NCBI RefSeq assembly: GCF_036226925.1 | Contig: NZ_CP109031.1 | Coordinates: forward strand, 4,712,001-4,776,000 | DNA from: Streptomyces sp. NBC_00659 | GTDB taxonomy: Bacteria; Actinomycetota; Actinomycetes; Streptomycetales; Streptomycetaceae | Length of the DNA stretch: 64,000 nt | Direction of reading: 5' to 3' | Shown here: one piece after another, positions 1 through 8,541 of the stretch | Numbering within the stretch: the stretch's first letter is position 1 | Layout of the letters: each line of letters starts with the position of its first letter | Made by a program: the position numbers and the translations under genes | Notes under the pieces: model-generated | What the model was told of the DNA's origin: nothing | What the model saw: only the letters and a program-made list of their open reading frames with translations | The model's database searches: none

Positions 1-48
1 CGGAACTCACGGGACTCACGGCCGGCTGACGGCCCTCGAACGAAACAA

Positions 49-80
49 GCCCCCGGTTCAGATCGCTCTGAACCGGGGGC
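49..80. terminator. Strong hairpin next to tRNA-Lys
   Basis: A 12-bp GC-rich inverted repeat (GCCCCCGGTTCA paired with TGAACCGGGGGC, 8-nt loop) lies just 3' of the minus-strand tRNA-Lys. It probably ends that transcript. It lacks a long T-run, as is usual for Streptomyces terminators. Confidence 0.7.
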
Positions 81-87
81 TCTTCCG

Positions 88-160
88 TAGACCCTGTGGG
101 ACTCGAACCCACAACCAATGGATTAAAAGTCCACTGCTCTGCCAATTGAGCTAAGGGTCC
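88..160 (-). tRNA. tRNA-Lys (TTT)
   Basis: Read on the minus strand this is a complete 73-nt cloverleaf: acceptor GGACCCT/AGGGTCT (one G-U pair), D-arm GCTC..GAGC, anticodon loop CTTTTAA giving anticodon TTT, and T-arm GTGGG-TTCGAGT-CCCAC. No CCA is encoded after the discriminator base. Confidence 0.95.
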
Positions 161-282
161 CCGCACCGGGAAAACACCGACACGGCGCACCGGCTCGCGC
201 CGATGCATCCCCGAGCATAGCGGGACGTGGCCGGGACTCCGATCGGGTATCGGTGCCCCGGCCACGCCGAAGGCCCACAAGG

Positions 283-1818
283 TCAGGGATCGACCGGTTC
301 GGGTGCACCCTTGCGGGCGGCCTCACGGGCGATCGTGCGCCGGTGCTCGGGGTTGAGGAACCAGTGACGGGCCGAGGCCAGCCACCAGGCCGCGGCGAAG
401 CCGAGGACGGCCAGGACGGCGATCGGGGCGTAGTTGAACGTCTCCCAGGTGACCGGGGAGACCTGGGGCAGCATGAACAGGACCGTGATGACGGCCACCC
501 AGCCGACCGCGATCACGCCGACCGGGCGGGACCAGCGGCCCAGATGCCAGGGCCCGCGCTCGAAGGCGTCCCCCTTCCGCACCCGCAGCAGCGTCGGGAT
601 GACGTACGCGACATAGAGGCCGATCACCGCGATCGACGTCACGGCGGCGTAGGCCGCGTAGTTGATGAGGTACGGCAGGCCGAGCACCAGAGCGCCCAGC
701 GCGGCCAGCCAGACCGCCGCCACGGGGGTCCGGGTGCGCGGGTTCACCGTGTGCCACACGTGCGAGAACGGCAGCGCGCCGTCGCGCGAGAAGGCGTAGA
801 TCATGCGGCTGTTGGCCGTCACCGACGCCATGCCGCAGAACAGCTGCGCGCCGATCACGACGAGCAGCAGGAGCTTCCCGGAGGTCGCGCCGAGCGCGTC
901 CAGCAGGATCTGCGCCGGGGGCGCGCCGGTCGCCGAGCCCAGCTCCTTGTCGTACGACTGGATGGCGAAGGTGAAGCCGAGCAGCAGGACGAACCCGGCG
1001 ATCCACGAGGTCCAGATGGACCGCACGATGCCCTTCGGGCCTGCCGTGGAGGCGTCGTGGGTCTCCTCCGTCATATGGGCGGAGGCGTCGTACCCGGTGA
1101 ACGTGTACTGGGCCATGAGGAGTCCGACGAGGACGACGTAGACGCCGCTGCCCCAGCCCGTGTTGTTCACGAACTCCGTGAACACGAAGCCGGCCGACTG
1201 GTGGTGGTCCGGCACGAAGGTCAGCGCGCCGACGATGACGGCGACGCCGACGACGTGCCACCACACGCTGATGCTGTTGAGGAGGGCGACGATCCCCACG
1301 CCGAAGGTGTTGAGGAGGCCGTGCAGGATCAGGATCCCGGCGAACAGCAGGACCGTGCGGCCCGGCGTCACCTCGAAGTCGAACTGGAGGTTCAGATAGG
1401 CGCCGAGGAAGGACGCGGCGCCGAAGTCGATGCCCGCGGTCACGGCGACCTGGCCGAGGACGTTGAACCAGCCGGTGAACCACGCCCAGGCGGCCGCGCT
1501 GCGCTCCGGGGCGAGCCGGTGCGCCCAGAAGTACAGCCCGGCGGAGGTCGGATAGGCCGAACAGATCTCGGCCATCGCGAGTCCGACGAACAGCGTCATC
1601 AGTCCGACCGCGACCCAGCCCCAGGTGATCACGGCGGGACCGCCGGTGTTCATGCCGAACAGATACAGCGTCAGGCAGCCCGACAGGACCGAGATGATCG
1701 TGAAGGAGACCGCGTAGTTGGAGAACGCCGACATGCGGCGGGCGAGTACCTGTGTGTAGCCGAGCTGGGCCAGCCGCTCTTCGTCCGACAGCCCAGTCGC
1801 TCTGGCGTCATCTGTCAT
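283..1818 (-). CDS. APC-superfamily amino acid/amine permease
   Basis: The 511-aa protein has about 12 hydrophobic segments and the architecture of the APC amino acid-choline transporter group. The N-terminal signature (LAQLGYTQ then RRMSAFSNYAVSF) precedes TM1, and a GAMQ-like helix-break region (MNTGGPAVITWGW) follows. It should import an amino acid, GABA-like compound or amine across the cytoplasmic membrane; the substrate cannot be read from sequence. The ATG is the only in-frame start upstream of the conserved N-terminus. It and its GGGGG ribosome-binding stretch are buried in a perfect hairpin at 1815-1849, so translation may be conditional. The secreted FG-GAP gene lies 58 bp upstream on the same strand. 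Confidence 0.9.
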   Translation of the reverse strand: MTDDARATGLSDEERLAQLGYTQVLARRMSAFSNYAVSFTIISVLSGCLTLYLFGMNTGGPAVITWGWVAVGLMTLFVGLAMAEICSAYPTSAGLYFWAHRLAPERSAAAWAWFTGWFNVLGQVAVTAGIDFGAASFLGAYLNLQFDFEVTPGRTVLLFAGILILHGLLNTFGVGIVALLNSISVWWHVVGVAVIVGALTFVPDHHQSAGFVFTEFVNNTGWGSGVYVVLVGLLMAQYTFTGYDASAHMTEETHDASTAGPKGIVRSIWTSWIAGFVLLLGFTFAIQSYDKELGSATGAPPAQILLDALGATSGKLLLLVVIGAQLFCGMASVTANSRMIYAFSRDGALPFSHVWHTVNPRTRTPVAAVWLAALGALVLGLPYLINYAAYAAVTSIAVIGLYVAYVIPTLLRVRKGDAFERGPWHLGRWSRPVGVIAVGWVAVITVLFMLPQVSPVTWETFNYAPIAVLAVLGFAAAWWLASARHWFLNPEHRRTIAREAARKGAPEPVDP

Positions 1819-1849
1819 GCCCCCAGCGATTCCCTCGCCGGGGGCATGA
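1815..1849 (-). promoter_or_regulatory. Hairpin covering the permease start codon
   Basis: In the minus-strand RNA two 15-nt arms (1835-1849 and 1815-1829) pair completely, with one G-U, around a 5-nt loop GGGAA. The 3' arm contains both the GGGGG ribosome-binding stretch and the ATG of the permease. It may be a terminator for the FG-GAP gene, a translational gate, or both. No T-run follows it. Confidence 0.55.
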
Positions 1850-1876
1850 CATGCGCTGCAGGGGAGGGCAAGTTGG

Positions 1877-4800
1877 CTAGAAAAGGCCCTTGTAGCCCTG
1901 CCAGCCGCCGCTGATCTTCACCCGGGAGCCGAACGAGCCCGTCCCCGTACCGGCGCTGCGGTAGACGTTCCCCGAGGTGTCGCGCTCGACCAGGTCGTTC
2001 TTCCCGTCGCCGGTGATGTCGCCGACCCCGACGATCGCGTTGTAGGACGCGCCCCAGGCGGAGAAGACCTTCACCCGCTCCTTCAGCAGACCTGCCCCGG
2101 TGCCGTTGTAGCGGTACAGCGTTCCCGCCTTGTCCCGCGCGAGGACGTCCCCGATCCCGTCACCGTTCAGGTCCCCGGCACCGACGATCTTCGTGTAGCC
2201 CGTCCACGCCGTACGGATCTTCTTGCCCGCGGCGAGCGTTCCGTCGCTCTTCGCGGCGAACAGGTAGAGGTCGCCGGTCGAGGCCTTCCGCCCGAGCAGA
2301 TCCGGCCGCCGGTCACCGGTCAGGTCGCCGGGCGAGGTCAGGACGTCGTACGCGTTCCAGCCGGTGCCGAGCGCCTTGTACGAGGTCGAGGGGGTCGGCG
2401 CCGTGCCGCACGCGGGCTTGTAGCCGCGCAGGGACCCGTCGCTCATCCGCACCAGGACGTCGTTGCAGCGGTCGCCGTTCAGATCGCCGAACGGCACCGC
2501 GACCGCCTTGGCCGACCAGCCGTTGCCGGTGACCTTTCCGGCGAACTCGCCCTTCCCGTCGCCCTGCTGGAAGGTCAGCCCGCCCAAGGAGCTGAGGGTG
2601 AGCAGGTCACCGATGCCGTCCGGGCCATGTCCTCCGGAGCCGGTGTGGTCGTGACGCGCCGGTGCGGCCTTGCGCAGCCCGACCGTGCCACCCACCTCCA
2701 ACGAGCCTCCGGCACCGTCCGCCGGTGTGACGGACAGCGTCCAGTCGTACGAGCCGTTCGGCAGGAGCACGTCCCCGGGAAGGGTGTGGTCGACGCCGGA
2801 CCAGCCGACGCTCAGCTCCCCGCGCGCGGCGCCGCCGTCCTGCGTGTCCACGACCTTGCCGGCCTTGTTCCGCACGGTCAGCCGCCAGCTCGACGACGGC
2901 TTCGACAGCAGCAGGGTGGCGAGGGTGCCCGGTGTCGTGTCGATCTGACTCTGCTCGACGTAGGAAGCCTTCTGGGCCGGCGCCAGCAGCCGCAGCGGCT
3001 GCTGGGCCACCCCGGACGCCACGAGGTGCACGCGCTGCAGGCCGTCCACGTACGCGGCGTTCGCGCCGGACTCGTCGACCGTCCAGCGCACGTCGCGCTG
3101 CGAGACGCCGGTGTCGGGCAGGTCGCCGATGACCCGGCTCTCGGCGTTGCCGCCCGCGACCGCCGTGAGCGTCAGCTTCCCGGCCGCCTTGTCGTGGGTG
3201 ACGACGTACCCGTCGCCGAGCTTCGCCTCGCCGGCGGGCACGGCCACGGACTTCTTCGCCGTACGGTCGAACACACCGGCCCTGCCGTCACAGGTCCAGT
3301 AGATCCAGCGGCCGAGGGCCTGCAGCTCGGTGGGCGTGCAGCCGGCGGCGGTCGTGAGGGTCTCGGTGGTCTTCTTCGCGGTGAGGTCGTACGCGGTGAC
3401 GGTGCCGGGCGTCGATCCCGCCGTCCAGAGCACGTCGCCGGAGAGCGCGGCGGCTCCCGGAGTACGGGTGAGCGCCGGGGTGCCGTCGCCGCCGATCGCG
3501 TACACGTACTGCTTGTCGGCGGCCGTGTAGAGGACGTACCGGCCCGAGACGTCGGTGACCCGTCCGCCTGCGGGCACGGCCTGCTGCCACAGCCCCGCCG
3601 CCGTCGGGCCGTTCACCCGAAGCATCTCGGCGGTCTCCGACCCGTGCTCCAGCCAGACGATCCGGCCGTCGGCGGTTCCGTGCAGCGGGGCACAGGACGC
3701 GCTGTCGGTCTCGCAGGAGCCGATCATCACGTCGGACGTGAGGCGCGGGGTGAAGTCGCCACGTTCGCCGTACTCGGGGCTTCCGGTCACCGCGACGGTC
3801 CGCACGTAGTCGTCACGCGTTCCGTTCCTGCTGGTGTCCGTGACGACGAGACGGCCCTCGTCGAGGGAGATCCCCTGGACCGGGACGGGCGGCTTGGGCA
3901 GCGGCCTGACCTGCGTGACGACCGGGGTACCGTCCGGACCGGGTGCGAGGCGCCGGATGCCCCAGTCGTCGGGGCCGGTGCGGCCGATCTTCACGGCGGA
4001 GCCGCCGGGGCCGGCCGCGATCCCGTAGCTCGAGGACGGCATCAGCGTCATCGCCTGCCCGCCCGCGATCGGCTGCGCGGTCACCTGGCCCACGCCGTTG
4101 ACCAGCCAGTCGCCGACGACAGCCAGGTCGTGGGTGGCGTTCGGCCCGTCGCCTGTCCCCTGCAGAACGACCTCGGCAGGTGTCGCCGACAGGTCGGCGC
4201 GGGGCAGCACCAGGACCTTGGCCTTGTCGTAGGCGAAGACGACGACATGGTCCGGGGCGATCAGCGCCCTGCTGTACGCGACGGGAAGCGGGCCGCTCCA
4301 GCTCTGCACCCGGCCGCTCTCCCGGTCCACCGCGACCAGACGCATCTCGCCGTCCAGCGACGCCCGCAGGAAGACGCTCGTGGCGTCGGCGCCCGCAGGT
4401 ATGCCGAGCAGCAGCCCCGCCGGTCCACCGCCGACGGTCACGTCACGGGTGCTTCCGTCGGGCCCGGGGGTGAGCAGGTGCATGATCCGGGTGCTCGTCC
4501 CGTCCTCGGCGGGCTCGTTGCGAAACGCGACGGCCAGGTTGTCGAAGGCCGTGAGATACCCGAGGTTCGCGGGGATCTGGACGCTGCGGGACGTACCGTC
4601 CGTCGCGTCCCAGAACTCGACCCGGCCGTCGGCGTCCTTGTACGCCAGGACATCGCTGCCGGTGGCCATGGGGGACAGGCCGGACCGCTGCGGTACGGGG
4701 ACGGACTCGCCGTCGGCGTACCGCGTCCACAGCAGCCCCGTCCTGCCCTCCTGCCTGTGGAAGACACCCTGCGCCCCGGCACTGTCGTGGCCGGATCCCG

Positions 4801-4996
4801 TCGAGGTGCCGGAGAATGCGGCCGAGGTGTAGGAACTCCGCAGCGCGGCGGGTACGACCGTCTCCTGAACCGCGCCCACCGCGGAGGCGGACGTCTGCAG
4901 CAGCGGGACCGCGCCGCCCGCGAGCATCGCGGAAGCGGCCGCGGCGACAGCCGCACGTCTCGCTCGCGGGCGACGGACGAAGGCATGACGAAGCAA
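1877..4996 (-). CDS. Secreted FG-GAP/VCBS repeat protein
   Basis: About 1039 aa. The TTG start at 4996 is chosen because GGGAGGGG lies 4-5 nt upstream and because it gives a textbook signal peptide (RRPRARR, then an Ala-rich hydrophobic core ending near TSASA). The frame stays open upstream to an ATG at 5074, which has no ribosome binding site. The first roughly 600 residues are repetitive beta-propeller-like sequence with WT/YV blades. A FlgD-Ig-like beta-sandwich follows (LLPNGSYDWTLSV). The C-terminus has four FG-GAP repeats, each with a calcium-loop core (DLNGDRCND, DLTGDRRPD, DLNGDGIGD, DITGDGKND). It is probably an extracellular structural or adhesive protein, and no enzyme motif is visible. 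Confidence 0.85.
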   Translation of the reverse strand: MLRHAFVRRPRARRAAVAAAASAMLAGGAVPLLQTSASAVGAVQETVVPAALRSSYTSAAFSGTSTGSGHDSAGAQGVFHRQEGRTGLLWTRYADGESVPVPQRSGLSPMATGSDVLAYKDADGRVEFWDATDGTSRSVQIPANLGYLTAFDNLAVAFRNEPAEDGTSTRIMHLLTPGPDGSTRDVTVGGGPAGLLLGIPAGADATSVFLRASLDGEMRLVAVDRESGRVQSWSGPLPVAYSRALIAPDHVVVFAYDKAKVLVLPRADLSATPAEVVLQGTGDGPNATHDLAVVGDWLVNGVGQVTAQPIAGGQAMTLMPSSSYGIAAGPGGSAVKIGRTGPDDWGIRRLAPGPDGTPVVTQVRPLPKPPVPVQGISLDEGRLVVTDTSRNGTRDDYVRTVAVTGSPEYGERGDFTPRLTSDVMIGSCETDSASCAPLHGTADGRIVWLEHGSETAEMLRVNGPTAAGLWQQAVPAGGRVTDVSGRYVLYTAADKQYVYAIGGDGTPALTRTPGAAALSGDVLWTAGSTPGTVTAYDLTAKKTTETLTTAAGCTPTELQALGRWIYWTCDGRAGVFDRTAKKSVAVPAGEAKLGDGYVVTHDKAAGKLTLTAVAGGNAESRVIGDLPDTGVSQRDVRWTVDESGANAAYVDGLQRVHLVASGVAQQPLRLLAPAQKASYVEQSQIDTTPGTLATLLLSKPSSSWRLTVRNKAGKVVDTQDGGAARGELSVGWSGVDHTLPGDVLLPNGSYDWTLSVTPADGAGGSLEVGGTVGLRKAAPARHDHTGSGGHGPDGIGDLLTLSSLGGLTFQQGDGKGEFAGKVTGNGWSAKAVAVPFGDLNGDRCNDVLVRMSDGSLRGYKPACGTAPTPSTSYKALGTGWNAYDVLTSPGDLTGDRRPDLLGRKASTGDLYLFAAKSDGTLAAGKKIRTAWTGYTKIVGAGDLNGDGIGDVLARDKAGTLYRYNGTGAGLLKERVKVFSAWGASYNAIVGVGDITGDGKNDLVERDTSGNVYRSAGTGTGSFGSRVKISGGWQGYKGLF

Positions 4997-5147
4997 AGAA
5001 ACCCCTCCCGGAACAGTGGAGAGGCGTCTACCGTCCCAGGCGTCGACCTGGCCCCCAGCCGTCACACCCTCCACACAAGTCAGCTGATATTACAGGGAGT
5101 TGACGGGTGAACAGAAACGCTTTTCCGCGGCTCGCCCCGGAAACGAC

Positions 5148-5184
5148 GATGTGGCCCCCACCCGAACCGGGTGGGGGCCACATC
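5148..5184 (-). terminator. Terminator of the DEAD-box helicase gene
   Basis: Perfect 16-bp inverted repeat (GATGTGGCCCCCACCC and its complement) with a 5-nt loop, 22 nt beyond the helicase stop codon on the minus strand. Confidence 0.8.
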
Positions 5185-5205
5185 ACTTCACCGAGCTAGT
5201 CGGCG

Positions 5206-7446
5206 TCAGCCGTTGCGCTTCCAGCGCGGCTTCTCGTCACGGCGGAACGAACCGGGAGCGGTGCCGGTGCCGGTCGTGCGGTGGTCGTCGCGACGGCCGG
5301 TCGGGCGGTCGTGGCCGGAGCGGAAACCGCCGCCCGCGGGACGGTCACCCTGGCGGTCACGGTTGAAGGGACGGTCGCTGCCCCGGTGGCCACCGCTGCG
5401 GTTGTCGTCACGGCGCTCGAAGGAACGGCCGCCACGGTCGTCACGGTTGAAGCCGCCACCACTGCGGTTGTCGTCACGACGCTCGAAAGAACGGCCGCCA
5501 CGGTCATCGCGGTTGAAGCCGCCACCACTGCGGTTGTCACGGTTGAAGCCGCCACCGCTGCGGTTGTCGTCACGACGCTCGAAAGAACGGCCGCCACGGT
5601 CATCGCGGTTGAAGCCGCCACCGCTGCGGTTGTCACGGTTGAAGCCGCCACCACTGCGGTTGTCGTCACGACGCTCGAAAGAACGGCCGCCACGGTCATC
5701 GCGGTTGAAGCCGCCACCGCTGCGGTTGTCACGGTTGAAGCCGCCACCACTGCGGTTGTCGTCACGACGCTCGAAAGAACGGCCGCCACGGTCATCGCGG
5801 TTGAAGCCGCCACCGCTGCGGTTGTCGTCACGGCGGAAACCACCACGGTCGTTGTCACGACGCTCGTAGTTGCCCCGCTCGTCACGGCGCTGACGCGGCT
5901 CGTACGCGGGACGCTCGGCCGGCTCGGCGGCGACGGTCTCGGCGGCCGGAGCCTCGACGACGGCCTGCTCGGCCGCGGCCTCGGCAGCGGCGGCGACGGC
6001 CACCTCCGGGTCCTCGCCCCGCTCACGCGCGGCACGGGCGACCAGACGGTCGGCCTCGCCGCGCAGCTCGACGGCACGGCGCTGCGCGCGCTCCAGCTCC
6101 TTGGTGAGCTGCGTGACCTCACGCTCGGCCTGCTGGGCGGCGTCGCCCGCGGACTGCGCCTGGACCTCGGTCATCGAACGGGCGCCGGTGATCTCGGCGA
6201 CCTCGGGCTCGAAGGCCGTACCCGAGTTGATGATGTGACGCGCGGCGTCGACGCCCGCGTCCTCCATCAGCCGGAAGATCTGGCGGCGCTGGTGCGGCAG
6301 CGACAGCGACACGACGGTGCCGGAGCGGCCCGCGCGAGCGGTACGGCCGGAGCGGTGCAGGTAGTCCTTGTGGTCGCCGGCCGGGTCCACGTTCAGGACC
6401 AGGTCGATGCCGTCGACGTGGATACCGCGGGCGGCGACGTCGGTCGCGACGAGCGCGTTGACGTAACCGTCCTTGAAGTCGGCCAGCGTCCGCGTACGGG
6501 CGCCCTGCGTCATGCCGCCGTGCAGCGCGTCGGCCTTCACACCGGCGTCGCGGAGCTGCTCCGCGATGCGGTCGGCGCCGAGCTGGGTACGGACGAAGAT
6601 GATCGTGCGGCCCTTGCGGGACGCGATCGCGGCCGTGACCGGCGCCTTGTCCTTGGGCTTCACGATGAGGATGTGGTGCGACATGGTCGTGACGTTGCCC
6701 TGGGCGCTGTCGACCTCGTGCGTCACCGGGTTGGTCAGGTAGCGCTTGACCAGCGTGGAGATCTCGTTCTCCATCGTGGCGGAGAACAGCATGCGCTGGC
6801 CGCCGGCCGGGATCTGGTCGAGCAGCTCGGTGACCTCGGGCAGGAAGCCCAGGTCCGACATCTGGTCGGCCTCGTCGAGGACGGCGATCTGGGTGTTCTC
6901 CAGCGAGCAGGCGCCGCGGTTGATGATGTCGCGCAGACGGCCCGGGGTGGCGACGAGGACGTCGACGCCGCGCTCCAGGGCGTAGATCTGGTTGCCCATC
7001 GACGTACCGCCGCAGACGACCTTCATCTTCAGGCCGAGGACGTCGCCGTAGGGCTGCAGCGCGTCGGCGACCTGCATGGCCAGCTCACGGGTCGGCGTGA
7101 GGATGACGGCGCGCGGCTTCTTCTTCTCGGTGTGGCCGCCGGCGAGCTGCGCCAGGGTCGGCAGACCGAAGGAGAGGGTCTTGCCGGAGCCGGTGCGGCC
7201 GCGGCCGAGGATGTCCTTGCCGGCCAGGGCGTCCGGGATGGTCGCGGCCTGGATCGGGAACGGGCTGGTCACGCCGTTCTGCGCGAGCTTGCGGACGACG
7301 CCCTCGGGAAGACCGAGGTCGGAGAACGTGAGCTCGGGGGCGGACTCGACGGCCTCGACGGTCTCGATGACCTCGATGGCCTCGACCGCGTCGTCGTTCT
7401 CGTTGTTCTCGGGCACGACGATGTGGTCAGTACTGGAAACAGACAT
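5206..7446 (-). CDS. DEAD-box ATP-dependent RNA helicase with repetitive RGG-like tail
   Basis: 746 aa starting MSVSSTDH. The ATG at 7446 is preferred over an upstream frame that encodes no conserved sequence; GGAAGG lies about 12 nt upstream. The order is: acidic N-terminus; Q-motif (FSDLGLPEGVV); Walker A (GRGRTGSGKT); DEAD (VLDEADQM); SAT (LFSATME); and motif VI (HRSGRTARAG). A short coiled coil follows (RAQRRAVELRGEADRL), then about 230 residues of Arg/Asp/Gly-rich sequence made of near-identical 32- and 22-residue units (RDDRGGRSFERRDDNRSGGGF). The domain set is that of CsdA/RhlE-type helicases that unwind rRNA and mRNA, often in the cold. The tail should bind RNA and may drive condensate formation. 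A 385-bp gene-free leader precedes the gene. Confidence 0.93.
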   Translation of the reverse strand: MSVSSTDHIVVPENNENDDAVEAIEVIETVEAVESAPELTFSDLGLPEGVVRKLAQNGVTSPFPIQAATIPDALAGKDILGRGRTGSGKTLSFGLPTLAQLAGGHTEKKKPRAVILTPTRELAMQVADALQPYGDVLGLKMKVVCGGTSMGNQIYALERGVDVLVATPGRLRDIINRGACSLENTQIAVLDEADQMSDLGFLPEVTELLDQIPAGGQRMLFSATMENEISTLVKRYLTNPVTHEVDSAQGNVTTMSHHILIVKPKDKAPVTAAIASRKGRTIIFVRTQLGADRIAEQLRDAGVKADALHGGMTQGARTRTLADFKDGYVNALVATDVAARGIHVDGIDLVLNVDPAGDHKDYLHRSGRTARAGRSGTVVSLSLPHQRRQIFRLMEDAGVDAARHIINSGTAFEPEVAEITGARSMTEVQAQSAGDAAQQAEREVTQLTKELERAQRRAVELRGEADRLVARAARERGEDPEVAVAAAAEAAAEQAVVEAPAAETVAAEPAERPAYEPRQRRDERGNYERRDNDRGGFRRDDNRSGGGFNRDDRGGRSFERRDDNRSGGGFNRDNRSGGGFNRDDRGGRSFERRDDNRSGGGFNRDNRSGGGFNRDDRGGRSFERRDDNRSGGGFNRDNRSGGGFNRDDRGGRSFERRDDNRSGGGFNRDDRGGRSFERRDDNRSGGHRGSDRPFNRDRQGDRPAGGGFRSGHDRPTGRRDDHRTTGTGTAPGSFRRDEKPRWKRNG
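5405..5862 (-). repeat. In-frame 96-bp tandem repeats in the helicase tail
   Basis: Three nearly identical 96-bp units (32 codons, NRDDRGGRSF..NRDNRSGGGF) are flanked by shorter 66-bp versions. Nucleotide identity between units is almost complete, which indicates recent tandem duplication inside the coding sequence. Boundaries are approximate. Confidence 0.85.
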
Positions 7447-7831
7447 GCGAAATGCGAACCTTCCGGAGTTCTTCGGCACGCGCCCAAACTCCGTGAAGTC
7501 GCAAACGACCGCCTCTATGCGGTCCGGCCACGGCAAGGGAGAGTACGCGCCACGCGGCGCTCTCTGCGGCGGCGCCGGGCAAATGGGATCAAACGATCTA
7601 CTACCATACGCACCCTTCCCCCATGAAGGCAAATTGAGCCCCATACGAACAGGCCAGGGTGCGTTCCTAGCCACCTGCTCGCTTCATCAAAGCTACCCCG
7701 CCCGCGCCGCCCGCGCTGTTGTGCCGGCCACATCCACGGCTCCGACATCCGTGAACCCCGCCACATCCGCCTCTCCCCGGACACGGACGCCCGCTCCACG
7801 GATACGGGCATCGGCGGTCCCCGGGGCCGGG
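7447..7831. other. Gene-free 385-bp interval upstream of the helicase
   Basis: No coding signal is visible on either strand. It must hold the helicase promoter and any 5' leader. A weak minus-strand -10-like TATGGT lies near 7600, which would give a leader of roughly 150 nt. I could not identify a terminator for the lipoprotein gene that ends at 7832. Confidence 0.4.
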
Positions 7832-8350
7832 CTACACGGGCGAGCCCGCCTCCGGGGCCGGTTCCCGCTGGATCAGTTGCGTCACCGGCGGCTCGTGCGC
7901 CGACGACGACGGCTCCGGCGTTCCGGGGTCGGGCGGCGACGGCGGCGGGGGCTCGGGCGACGGCTCCGACGTCGTACGCGTGGGGGTCGGCTCGCCGCCC
8001 GGCGACGCGGTGTCCTTGGAGGGGGTCCCGCCTTTGTCCGGCGCCTTCTCCGACGGTTTCGCCCCCGGGGACGCCGAGGCCGACGCGTCGGCGGACGCGG
8101 ACTCCCCCGGCTTCGCCGAGGCCTTGCCGCCCTTTCCGCCCTTTCCGCTCTTCACACTCTTCCCGCTGTACGACCCGGCCCCGCCGCCGCCCACGGCGGA
8201 CCCGCCGCCGGGCACCCCGTCGGCCCGCCGGCCCGCCGAGTGCGAGGGCCCCGGCAGCCCCGCGTCGTCGCCGACGCTCATGCAGCCGGCGGTGGCGGCC
8301 GCGGCCAGGACCACGGCGGCCAGACGGACGGGTACGTACAAGGCACGCAC
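7832..8350 (-). CDS. Small lipoprotein with Gly/Lys- and Pro/Ser-rich low-complexity body
   Basis: 172 aa. The GTG at 8350 is chosen for the GGAGG 8 nt upstream and the resulting lipoprotein signal: VRALYVPVR, a hydrophobic Ala/Val stretch, then lipobox ATAGC with the modified Cys near residue 23. The mature part is low complexity: Gly-rich, then GKGGKGGKASAK, then a Pro/Ser/Glu-rich tail ending EPAPEAGSPV. No folded domain or catalytic motif is visible, so it may be a membrane-tethered spacer or wall-associated protein. It lies downstream of the beta-lactamase-like gene on the same strand with a 191-bp gap. I do not recognise a family. Confidence 0.7.
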   Translation of the reverse strand: MRALYVPVRLAAVVLAAAATAGCMSVGDDAGLPGPSHSAGRRADGVPGGGSAVGGGGAGSYSGKSVKSGKGGKGGKASAKPGESASADASASASPGAKPSEKAPDKGGTPSKDTASPGGEPTPTRTTSEPSPEPPPPSPPDPGTPEPSSSAHEPPVTQLIQREPAPEAGSPV

Positions 8351-8541
8351 GAGCGGCCACCTCCGAACGGGGTGTCCCCCGCCCGCAAGGAGCCGGGAGC
8401 GTGGGGAGAAACGGGAGTTCCCCCTTCCAACTCCCGCCGCCCGCGGGAGGACACGCGCCCTCCGGGCCCAACCGGGCCCGGAGGGCGCGGCGGAGACCGC
8501 TCCCGCCGCGCGGTGCGGCACGATCCTGGAGGTGCCGGGCG

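Noticed and set aside
2627..5110. Long open frame on the plus strand (about 827 codons)
   Set aside because: It is the complement of the FG-GAP protein gene. Its Arg/Gly-rich composition without motifs is the usual high-GC antisense shadow.
5405..5862. Regular repeats that might be taken for a CRISPR array
   Set aside because: Repeat and intervening segments are one continuous reading frame of the helicase with a fixed 96-bp period and no unique spacers.
5281..7626. Long plus-strand open frame opposite the helicase
   Set aside because: It mirrors the helicase repeats (VVVTTLERTAATV) and has no ribosome binding site or conserved domain.
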